A stretch of DNA of 5,545 nt from Flavimaricola sp. (GTDB lineage: Bacteria > Pseudomonadota > Alphaproteobacteria > Rhodobacterales > Rhodobacteraceae), in contig JALZWD010000410.1 of assembly GCA_023300365.1 (NCBI GenBank), forward strand, positions 1 to 5,545, given 5' to 3'. The position numbers and the translations under genes were made by a program. The notes beneath the pieces are model-generated. The model saw only the letters and a program-made list of their open reading frames with translations, was not told where the DNA came from and did no database searches. Numbering within the stretch: position 1 is the first letter of the stretch; the number at the start of each line of letters is the position of its first letter. Shown here in pieces: positions 1 to 5,177 of this stretch.

Positions 1-1104
1 CCGCTGTTCATCCTGATGGGTGTTTTCGTCACCCACGCGGACCTATCCAAGAAGCTGTACGACGGGATGTTCGCAATGATGGGCCATTGGCGCGGCGGCT
101 TGGCGCAAGCAACCATCGGGGCTTGCGCGATGTTTGGCGCGATTTGCGGCTCATCGCTGGCCACCGCTGCAACCATGACGCGAGTCGCCATGCCGCAGAT
201 GCGCGCACGCGGCTATGACGATGGCTTAGCGACGGGCGCAATTGCGGCAGGTGGGACGCTTGGTATCTTGATCCCGCCCTCCATTATCTTGCTGATCTAC
301 GGCATCCTCACGGGCACCTCGATTGGCAAATTGTTCATCGCAGGCCTGATCCCCGGCTTGATCGGAACCGCCTTCTATCTTGGCGCCGTGCGCTATTCCG
401 TCTGGCGCAACCCTGACGCGGCCCCCTCGGCACAGAAAGCGCCGATGGCCACCCGCCTACGCCAGCTTGGCGCAATTTGGCAGGTTGCACTGCTGTTTGG
501 CTTAGTGCTGGGTGGCATCTACACGGGCTGGTTTTCCACAATCGAGGCCGCAGCCGTCGGCGCATTCGGGGGCCTGCTTGCCGCCGTGATCCGCCACCGC
601 TCGGTCAAGTTCCTGCCCGCCGCCTTGGAAGACGCGGCCAAGACCACGGCAATGATATTCCTGATCATCGTCGGCACCGCCGCCTTCAACGCCTTTATCG
701 AGCGTACGCATTTGCCGACCATGATCGTAGGCTTCGTCGCTGACACCGGCCTGTCCCCCATGGGCGTGCTGATTGTGCTGATGCTGATCTACCTCGCACT
801 TGGCTGCGTGATGGATGGGCTGTCGGTCATCTTCGTGACCATCCCGATTGTGTTTCCACTGATCCAATCGCTTGGCATTGATCCGGTTTGGTTTGGCATC
901 TTGCTGGTCTGCGCGACCGAGATCGGCTTGATCACACCGCCCGTGGGCATGAACCTGTTCATCATCAAAGGACTGACCAAGGACATCAACATCAAGACGA
1001 TCTGGAAAGGCGTCACGCCCTTTATTGTGGCAGACATCGCGCGGCTGGCGGTCTTGTTGGCCTTCCCGATGCTAACACTCTACCTGACATTAGAGGTGCG
1101 TTAA
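1..1104 (+). CDS. TRAP transporter large permease subunit (DctM family), 5'-truncated by the window edge
   Basis: This is the large membrane subunit of a tripartite ATP-independent periplasmic (TRAP) transporter. The family moves organic acids and related solutes across the inner membrane on a sodium or proton gradient, using a periplasmic binding protein and a small permease. The frame is open from base 1, giving 367 visible residues; full family members are about 425-440 aa, so roughly 60-70 N-terminal residues lie outside. It is almost entirely hydrophobic helices. Family landmarks are GTLGILIPPS near visible residue 85 and ITPPVGMN at 311-318, which matches the conserved C-terminal DctM signature. 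The binding protein and small permease genes are expected to the left and are not visible, so the substrate cannot be inferred. The TAA stop at 1102-1104 overlaps the stop of the convergent IclR gene. No terminator is evident after it. The family call is secure; the specific transporter is not known. Confidence 0.95.
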   Translation, partial: PLFILMGVFVTHADLSKKLYDGMFAMMGHWRGGLAQATIGACAMFGAICGSSLATAATMTRVAMPQMRARGYDDGLATGAIAAGGTLGILIPPSIILLIYGILTGTSIGKLFIAGLIPGLIGTAFYLGAVRYSVWRNPDAAPSAQKAPMATRLRQLGAIWQVALLFGLVLGGIYTGWFSTIEAAAVGAFGGLLAAVIRHRSVKFLPAALEDAAKTTAMIFLIIVGTAAFNAFIERTHLPTMIVGFVADTGLSPMGVLIVLMLIYLALGCVMDGLSVIFVTIPIVFPLIQSLGIDPVWFGILLVCATEIGLITPPVGMNLFIIKGLTKDINIKTIWKGVTPFIVADIARLAVLLAFPMLTLYLTLEVR

Positions 1105-1874
1105 GGCGCATACCCAAGTGCCGTCGACAAATCGCTGCTGGCCGCACGCAAACGATGCGCCAGCGTCCCATCCAAGCTGTCATCAAACGCGTCAATCCAG
1201 CCCAACGTCGTCATGGAAAACGCAAGCCGCCCGTCACGGTCAAACACAGGCGCGCTCAGGGCAGAGATACGTGGCAGAAGGTCGCCGTGAACATGGCCCA
1301 AGCCCGCAGCTTTCGTGGCCTCTTTGATCGCCTGCGCATCAGCGCCTGCATCGCTCGATAAGAACTCCGCAGTTGTTTGATCCGTCAGCCACGTCAAAAA
1401 CACATGCCCTGTCGCCGACCCTATTAGCGGCATTGTCAGACCTGCGCGTATCTCAACGGTGACAGGTTGAAAGCCTTCAAAGTACCGAATGATCGTCGCA
1501 CCGTGACTGCCCCAGAGCGCGATAAACGTCGCCTCTCCCGTTTCATCACGTAGCGCGCGTGCGGCTTGAACTGCACGCTCGACAGGTTCAAGCCTCCTTA
1601 GGGCAGCTAGGCCCAATTGCAGCGTAAATACCCCCAACTCATACCGCCCATCAGGTCGCTGCGCGATAGCGCCAGACCGGGTGAGTGAAACCAAATAGTG
1701 ATGTACCTGCGACGGCGTCATCCCAGTTGCCTCGGAAATATCCTTCACACCTAACGGCTGCTCAGACTCCTCAAATACGCGCAGCAGATCAAAGGCGCGA
1801 TCTACGGATTGCACGCCCTTGCGGTCATCCACTGTTGGCGCGTTCTGTTCTTGCGATGTGGTCAGCTTGTTCAT
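1101..1874 (-). CDS. IclR family transcriptional regulator
   Basis: A 257-aa DNA-binding regulator of the IclR family, of normal family length. Residues about 20-80 form the N-terminal winged helix-turn-helix: VDRAFDLLRVFEE is the first helix, VKDISEATGMTPSQVHHYL the helix-turn-helix, and RPDGRYELG the wing. Residues about 95-250 form the effector-binding domain, with the recognisable segments GSATGHVFLTWL (152-163) and SALSAPVFDRDGRL (204-217). The ATG at 1874 is chosen because family homology begins soon after it. A 50-residue upstream extension to 2024 is possible but basic, cysteine-containing, unlike the family and without a ribosome site. The Shine-Dalgarno signal is weak (GAAAG about 11 bases upstream), and a promoter-like sequence lies so close that the mRNA may be leaderless. 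The gene converges on the TRAP permease gene and its stop overlaps that gene's stop, which suggests, but does not prove, that it controls that transporter. IclR proteins act as repressors or activators responding to small organic acids; the effector is unknown. Confidence 0.92.
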   Translation of the reverse strand: MNKLTTSQEQNAPTVDDRKGVQSVDRAFDLLRVFEESEQPLGVKDISEATGMTPSQVHHYLVSLTRSGAIAQRPDGRYELGVFTLQLGLAALRRLEPVERAVQAARALRDETGEATFIALWGSHGATIIRYFEGFQPVTVEIRAGLTMPLIGSATGHVFLTWLTDQTTAEFLSSDAGADAQAIKEATKAAGLGHVHGDLLPRISALSAPVFDRDGRLAFSMTTLGWIDAFDDSLDGTLAHRLRAASSDLSTALGYAP

Positions 1875-2122
1875 GGACAATGTAACTTTCGTTGAAACCT
1901 GACAGTCAAAACGACTAAACGATTGGTAGCAGCGCGCACATTTCTTGGAAAGGGAGATGGTTTGCCGGGCGGTTTTTAACAATCCAGATGGCTGCTTTGG
2001 TCTGTATTTCGGACATTGGTACATCTTGCAGCATCCGGTACTTTGGGCTCAAACCTGCCATTCACTACAGATGCGAAAATCCGGCCTTGCGCTAGAGGAA
2101 ACCCCAGCCGAACTTCACCCTC
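1875..2122. other. 248-bp intergenic region between ptsP and the IclR gene
   Basis: This gap lies downstream of the ptsP stop and upstream of the IclR start, both genes reading leftward. I see no convincing gene on either strand. The open frame running rightward from 1945 crosses into the 3' end of ptsP in antisense and has no family resemblance. A promoter-like pair for the IclR gene is at 1880-1909. An imperfect palindrome (GTCTG, 5 bases, CGGAC) lies at 2000-2014, and a direct repeat GGTTT-7-GGTTT lies near 1959-1976. I found no strong hairpin with a T-tract that would end ptsP transcription, so read-through into the IclR gene is possible. Confidence 0.6.
1880..1909 (-). promoter_or_regulatory. 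Candidate promoter of the IclR gene, with a small inverted repeat over the -35
   Basis: On the minus strand TTGACT (plus-strand bases 1904-1909) and TTACAT (1880-1885) are separated by 18 bases, a reasonable fit to a housekeeping sigma factor promoter. The -10 box ends only five bases before the ATG at 1874, so transcription would begin at or very near the start codon. A short inverted repeat, AGTC-5-GACT (1904-1916), overlaps the -35 box and could be an operator for autoregulation, which is common among IclR proteins. The assignment is by eye. Confidence 0.35.
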
Positions 2123-4363
2123 TCAATCCTGCTGATACACCAACCAATCGGTCACGGCCTGCCGCACCGTCTGTGTCCCCTGCGCGCGGGCCTCATCGAT
2201 CACCCGGCGCACCTCATCAAGGTTTACCCGCCGCAACAGGTGTTTGACCGGCCCAATTGACGCCGGGCGCATCGACAGCGTCTCAAACCCAAGGGCCGCC
2301 AAAACCAACGCCTCAATCGGCCGCCCGGCATCTTCGCCACAAAACGACAACGGCGTCCCCGCCTTGGCACAGCGGGCCACAATCAGCTCCAGAAAAGCGA
2401 CGAAACTGCTATCAAGCGTGTCATACCGCCGCCGCACACGCTCGTTTTCGCGGTCTGCGGCAAAGAAAAACTGCTTAAGGTCATTGCCCCCCACCGAGAC
2501 AAAATCCACATCCTCAAAAAACTGATCCGGCGCAAAAACCAACGACGGCGTCTCCAGCATCGCACCCACCTCATGGGTCGCGGGCAGGGGGTGCCCCAAT
2601 CGCCGCTCACGCTCCATGGCCTTTTCAAACTCCGCACGCGCATCTGCAAACTCGCGCGCATCGGCAATAAACGGAAACATCACCCGTAGCGGCCGCCCCG
2701 CCGCCCCGCGGATCAACGCCTGCAACTGCATCCGCAAAACACCCGGTTTATCAAGCCCCACACGGATCGCCCGCCACCCCATCGCCGGGTTCGGCTCGTC
2801 GTTGGGCTTCATATAAGACAGCACCTTGTCCGACCCGATATCAAGCGTGCGAAAATTCACCAGCTTGCCCTTGGCGCTGTCCATCACGCGGGCATAAAGC
2901 GCCGAAAGCTCCGAGCGTTGCGGCATCTTATTGCGCACCAAAAACTGAAGCTCGGTCCGAAACAGGCCCACACCCTCGGCGCCGCTGTTCTCAAGCGACG
3001 GCAAATCCGCCAACAATCCCGCATTCATCTGCAACGACGTCACCGCGCCACACTTGGAAATCGCAGGCTCCGAACGGATCGAGGCATAGCGCTCTTGCGC
3101 CCGCGCCTGCATCGCAATCTTATCGGCAAACGCGGTCTGCACCGTATCCTCGGGGCGCAAATGCGCGATCCCTTGATCCCCATCAAGCAAAATACGGTCC
3201 CCATTGAGGGCCTCGTTCACAATGCCTGCAGCACGGATCACCAAGGGTATGGCCCAGGCCCGCGCCACAATCGCCGCATGCGATCCAACCGAGCCTTCCT
3301 CAAGGATGATCCCCTTCAAAACCTTACCGTATTCCAACAATTCGCCCGGCCCAATCGTCTTGGCCACAAGGATCGGATTATCCGGCAACTCGCCGTTATC
3401 CGCCCCTTGCCCGGTCAAAAGCCGCAGCAAACGGTTCGACAGATCATCCAAATCATTCGCCCGTTCGCGCATATAGGGGTCTTTGGATTGCATCATCCGG
3501 CTGCGCGCCATCGATTGCTCTTTCTCCACCGCGGCCTCCGCCGACAGGCCGTTCTCCACGTCGGCCTCCATCCGGCGCACCCAACTGCGCGAACGTGCAA
3601 ACATCCGGTAGGTCTCCAAAACCTCCGCCTGCTCACCCATCGCGTCATTGTCGTCCAACAACGCGTCAATCGAGGCCTGCAATTGCGCCACGCCGTCGCG
3701 CAACCGCTCTAACTCAACATCCGGGTCATCCGAAATCGGATTGGTCACCACCACGCGCGGCTCGTGCAAATACACCGTGCCCTGCGCCGCCCCCTCTTGG
3801 CCGATCAGGCCGCGAAACATCGCAGGCCGCTGGTGAAGAGCAGACAGCGCCGCCCCTTCGCCCACAAACGCGCCAAGCTCGGCCATTTCGGCCAAAACCA
3901 TCGCCACAACCTCAAGCGCGTAAACCTCATCGGTGGTGTACCGGCGCTCCTCGCGCGATTGCACCACCAAAACACCCATTGCTTGGCCCAATCGCTGGAT
4001 CGGCACACCGCAAAACGAGACAAACTTTTCTTCGCCGGTCTCGGGCATATACCGAAATCCTGCGCGGGCAGGGGCGTTGGCGGCGTTAATCACCTCGCCG
4101 CGTTCGGCCGTGCGCCCGACCAAACCCTCCCCAAGGCGCAGGCGCGTTTGGTGCACCGCCTCGGTGGCCAACCCTTCGGTGGCACAAAGCTCAAGCGTTT
4201 CGGCATCTCGGAAAAGATAGATCGAACAAACCTCGGTTTGCATCGATGTCGCAATAATCTGCACCACATGGTCCAGACGTGCCTGCCCGGCACTGTCCTC
4301 GGCCAAAGCACTGCGCAGTCGCCCAAGCAGCTTTCGGCTTTCGGTCTCAATTCTCTGAGGCAT
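2123..4363 (-). CDS. ptsP: Phosphoenolpyruvate-protein phosphotransferase PtsP (GAF-domain Enzyme I of the regulatory PTS)
   Basis: A complete 746-aa cytoplasmic Enzyme I of the nitrogen-type PTS. It autophosphorylates on a histidine using phosphoenolpyruvate and passes the phosphate to an HPr/NPr protein and then to regulatory EIIA proteins. The N-terminal GAF sensor spans about residues 30-163; in characterised PtsP proteins this domain binds glutamine or 2-oxoglutarate. Next come a helical HPr-binding/linker region (about 180-320), the phosphohistidine domain with GSHAAIVARAWAIP and His362 as the expected phosphorylation site, and the C-terminal PEP-binding barrel (about 430-720). Barrel motifs are GVGLFRTELQFL (Arg469), NFRTLDIGSDK (Arg505), NPAMGWRAIR, VGGNDLKQFFFAADREN (Asn627) and SFCGEDAGRP (Cys675, the expected catalytic acid). 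No active-site residue appears to be missing. The ATG at 4363 has a good ribosome site (GAGGG, spacing 6). A terminator-like hairpin and its own candidate promoter lie just upstream. As far as I recall, ptsP sits beside lysC in many Rhodobacterales; here two small membrane protein genes are upstream instead. Confidence 0.97.
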   Translation of the reverse strand: MPQRIETESRKLLGRLRSALAEDSAGQARLDHVVQIIATSMQTEVCSIYLFRDAETLELCATEGLATEAVHQTRLRLGEGLVGRTAERGEVINAANAPARAGFRYMPETGEEKFVSFCGVPIQRLGQAMGVLVVQSREERRYTTDEVYALEVVAMVLAEMAELGAFVGEGAALSALHQRPAMFRGLIGQEGAAQGTVYLHEPRVVVTNPISDDPDVELERLRDGVAQLQASIDALLDDNDAMGEQAEVLETYRMFARSRSWVRRMEADVENGLSAEAAVEKEQSMARSRMMQSKDPYMRERANDLDDLSNRLLRLLTGQGADNGELPDNPILVAKTIGPGELLEYGKVLKGIILEEGSVGSHAAIVARAWAIPLVIRAAGIVNEALNGDRILLDGDQGIAHLRPEDTVQTAFADKIAMQARAQERYASIRSEPAISKCGAVTSLQMNAGLLADLPSLENSGAEGVGLFRTELQFLVRNKMPQRSELSALYARVMDSAKGKLVNFRTLDIGSDKVLSYMKPNDEPNPAMGWRAIRVGLDKPGVLRMQLQALIRGAAGRPLRVMFPFIADAREFADARAEFEKAMERERRLGHPLPATHEVGAMLETPSLVFAPDQFFEDVDFVSVGGNDLKQFFFAADRENERVRRRYDTLDSSFVAFLELIVARCAKAGTPLSFCGEDAGRPIEALVLAALGFETLSMRPASIGPVKHLLRRVNLDEVRRVIDEARAQGTQTVRQAVTDWLVYQQD

Positions 4364-4373
4364 ATTGTTCCCT

Positions 4374-4381
4374 CACCGGTG
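4374..4381. promoter_or_regulatory. 8-bp palindrome overlapping the ptsP ribosome binding site
   Basis: CACCGGTG is a perfect palindrome. Its left end touches the GAGGG Shine-Dalgarno sequence of ptsP (plus-strand CCCTC at 4370-4374, spacing 6 to the ATG). It may be chance in GC-rich DNA; the annotation mainly records the ribosome site that fixes the ptsP start. Confidence 0.3.
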
Positions 4382-4388
4382 GTGGCGT

Positions 4389-4425
4389 CCACTTTGTTTT
4401 AAAGTGGCATAGTCCAAGCGATCAA
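4389..4425 (-). promoter_or_regulatory. Candidate ptsP promoter with a 7-bp inverted repeat over the -10
   Basis: On the minus strand TTGATC (plus-strand 4420-4425) and TTAAAA (4397-4402) are exactly 17 bases apart, placing transcription initiation about 25-30 bases before the ptsP ATG. A perfect inverted repeat, CCACTTT-5-AAAGTGG (4389-4407), spans the -10 box and the predicted start. It could be a repressor operator. If transcription starts upstream of it, it would instead form a short stem-loop in the leader. The boxes are matched by eye; the inverted repeat itself is read directly from the sequence. Confidence 0.4.
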
Positions 4426-4436
4426 GAAAGGGAAAG

Positions 4437-4467
4437 GGTAAGGGGGCCTGACGACGGCACCCCTACC
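4437..4467 (-). terminator. Likely Rho-independent terminator between the small membrane protein genes and ptsP
   Basis: Read on the minus strand, GGT-AGGGG-GCC pairs with GGC-CCCCT-ACC: 11 base pairs, mostly G-C, with one unpaired T on each arm and a 7-base loop (4449-4455). It is followed by the pyrimidine-rich tail CTTTCCCTTTCTT. The tail is not a pure T-run, so efficiency is uncertain. The position, about 50 bases after the stop of the 61-aa gene and just before the candidate ptsP promoter, fits a transcript boundary. Confidence 0.55.
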
Positions 4468-4477
4468 AATGTTTGAA

Positions 4478-4512
4478 GAGCGTGTGTTGCTCACAAATGA
4501 ACACACGGGCTC
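4478..4512 (-). other. Stem-loop in the 3' untranslated region of the 61-aa gene
   Basis: CGTGTGTT (4481-4488) and AACACACG (4500-4507) form a perfect 8-bp inverted repeat with an 11-base loop. It can extend by GAG/CTC (4478-4480 with 4510-4512) past a two-base bulge. It begins seven bases after the stop codon of the small membrane protein gene. It lacks a T-tract, so it is more likely an mRNA 3'-end structure, or part of a small RNA together with the hairpin at 4437-4467, than a terminator by itself. Confidence 0.45.
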
Positions 4513-4518
4513 CAGAAT

Positions 4519-4704
4519 TTAGGTCGTTCTGGCACCATGGCCAAACTCGCGGTGCCAATTGGCCCGCTTGCGCTGGCGGCGCAATGTGCGCACAGTTTTG
4601 CGTGCGGCACGTACGGCATAAATCGCCACAACCACACCCGCAATTGCCATGGTCGACAGCGCGAGGGCCGTCGCAAATATTTCTATGACTTCGTGTCCTG
4701 TCAT
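4519..4704 (-). CDS. Small single-span membrane protein, 61 aa, paralogue of its upstream neighbour
   Basis: I do not recognise a family. The protein has a short N-terminus, one clear hydrophobic helix (about residues 6-31, ending VVVAIYAV), then a strongly basic juxtamembrane stretch (32-47) with nine Arg/Lys, and a short polar tail. The positive charge after the helix predicts an N-out, C-in orientation in the inner membrane. The ATG at 4704 has AGGA at a spacing of 6, which supports translation. Without gaps, and with an offset of two residues, it aligns to the 69-aa protein encoded just upstream. Identities include E8, F10, L14, A15, A27-I28-Y29 and R42, and most other positions in the helix are conservative. 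The DNA between the genes contains an 8-bp inverted repeat beside its ribosome site. Two hairpins follow its stop. The charge pattern would suit a small regulatory or scaffold membrane peptide, but no function can be assigned. Confidence 0.65.
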   Translation of the reverse strand: MTGHEVIEIFATALALSTMAIAGVVVAIYAVRAARKTVRTLRRQRKRANWHREFGHGARTT

Positions 4705-4714
4705 TTCAAATCCT

Positions 4715-4748
4715 ACTCAAGAAGTGAGCCTTATTTTAGCTCTTGAGT
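4715..4748 (-). promoter_or_regulatory. 8-bp inverted repeat directly upstream of the 61-aa gene's ribosome site
   Basis: ACTCAAGA (4715-4722) and TCTTGAGT (4741-4748) are perfect inverted repeats with an 18-base spacer; an inner GAGC/GCTC pair offers an alternative, tighter fold. The repeat abuts the AGGA ribosome site (4711-4714), so as RNA it would be a hairpin next to the translation start. The spacer contains TAAAAT on the minus strand, a -10-like sequence without a convincing -35. It could therefore be an operator around a promoter, a leader hairpin controlling translation, or an intercistronic structure that tunes expression of the second small gene. Confidence 0.4.
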
Positions 4749-4794
4749 GTAAACTAAGGATGAACGGCTCATCGCGCTAGATATTTTTGGCGCT

Positions 4795-5004
4795 TTATCC
4801 CGAATGTTGCCGGGGGCCGCCCACAATGGGCCCCACACCAAAGCCCTCAGGCCCCATGGGCCGCTTGGCAGACCGCATATTATGCAGGGCACGCACCACC
4901 GAATTCAGGACATAAATCGCCCCCAAAATGGCCGAGGTCCCAAGCGCGCAAACCGCCAAAGTTGCTATAAAAACCTCAGTAATCGCAGCAGAAGTCCAGT
5001 CCAT
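4795..5004 (-). CDS. Small single-span membrane protein, 69 aa, first of a tandem pair
   Basis: No family recognised. One hydrophobic helix spans about residues 8-34 (TEVFIATLAVCALGT then AILGAIYVL). A short basic segment follows (R38, R44, K47, R48), then a Gly/Pro-rich tail (residues 49-69) that the 61-aa neighbour lacks. The predicted orientation is C-terminus in the cytoplasm. The ATG at 5004 follows an excellent ribosome site (GAGGAG, spacing 7), the best in the window and the main argument that this short frame is translated. The shared pattern E-x-F, L-A, A-I-Y and following basic residues at matching positions suggests the two small genes arose by duplication. The two genes are 90 bp apart and read in the same direction; a terminator-like hairpin lies upstream at 5071-5099. 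I found no clear promoter between that hairpin and the gene. Confidence 0.7.
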   Translation of the reverse strand: MDWTSAAITEVFIATLAVCALGTSAILGAIYVLNSVVRALHNMRSAKRPMGPEGFGVGPIVGGPRQHSG

Positions 5005-5177
5005 GTGTCATCTCCTCTAGCAGCAAGGGAAAAATGACTGTCGACCACCACCTAACCCCGCTCTGCCGCCAAAAATGAGGCGCTCGGGCTAAGTGCGCCG
5101 AAACAAGCGGAAATTTGCTGGTGTGCGGTTTTTGATACGCTGAAAGCCGCTGTTTGGGGGGCTTTAGAGCGCGGAGT
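5005..5177. other. 173-bp intergenic region
   Basis: This lies between the unknown membrane protein gene and the 69-aa gene. It holds the terminator-like hairpin at 5071-5099 and a weaker 6-bp hairpin (AAAGCC-11-GGCTTT, 5143-5165). The octamer AAAAATGA occurs twice, at 5030-5037 and 5071-5078. A leftward frame crosses the region (5215 to 4976), but it overlaps both neighbours and looks like non-coding composition. Confidence 0.5.
5071..5099 (-). terminator. Candidate Rho-independent terminator of the unknown membrane protein gene
   Basis: On the minus strand GGCGC (5095-5099) pairs with GCGCC (5079-5083) across an 11-base loop and is followed by TCATTTTT, giving a five-T tract. The stem is short but all G-C. 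It lies about 80 bases after the stop of the gene at 5178 and before the 69-aa gene, a sensible place for a transcript end. Confidence 0.45.

Noticed and set aside
888..1361. Plus-strand frame spanning the TRAP-IclR junction
   Set aside because: It overlaps both well-supported genes in other frames and has a His/Arg/Gln-rich translation with no recognisable domain.
2000..2014. Imperfect palindrome GTCTG-5-CGGAC considered as an IclR operator
   Set aside because: It has one mismatch in a five-base arm and lies about 125 bases from the start codon, far from the best promoter match. Chance is likely.
1875..2024. 50-residue N-terminal extension of the IclR protein
   Set aside because: The frame is open to an ATG at 2024, but the extra residues do not resemble IclR proteins, there is no ribosome site, and the shorter form has normal family length.
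1945..2247. Plus-strand frame of 100 codons in the gap before ptsP
   Set aside because: Its last third is antisense to the ptsP 3' end, the composition is unlike a folded protein, and no family is recognised.
2918..3712. Long open frame (264 codons) on the plus strand
   Set aside because: It lies wholly antisense to ptsP, whose protein carries clear Enzyme I motifs. The translation is low-complexity, His/Arg/Pro-rich and resembles no protein family.
3595..4402. Plus-strand open frames of 164 and 212 codons
   Set aside because: They are antisense to the GAF and linker part of ptsP. Their Arg/Pro/His-rich translations are typical of GC-rich antisense reading.
5143..5165. AAAGCC/GGCTTT hairpin considered as a terminator
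   Set aside because: The stem is only 6 bp and is followed by CAGCG rather than a T-tract. The hairpin at 5071-5099 is the better candidate.
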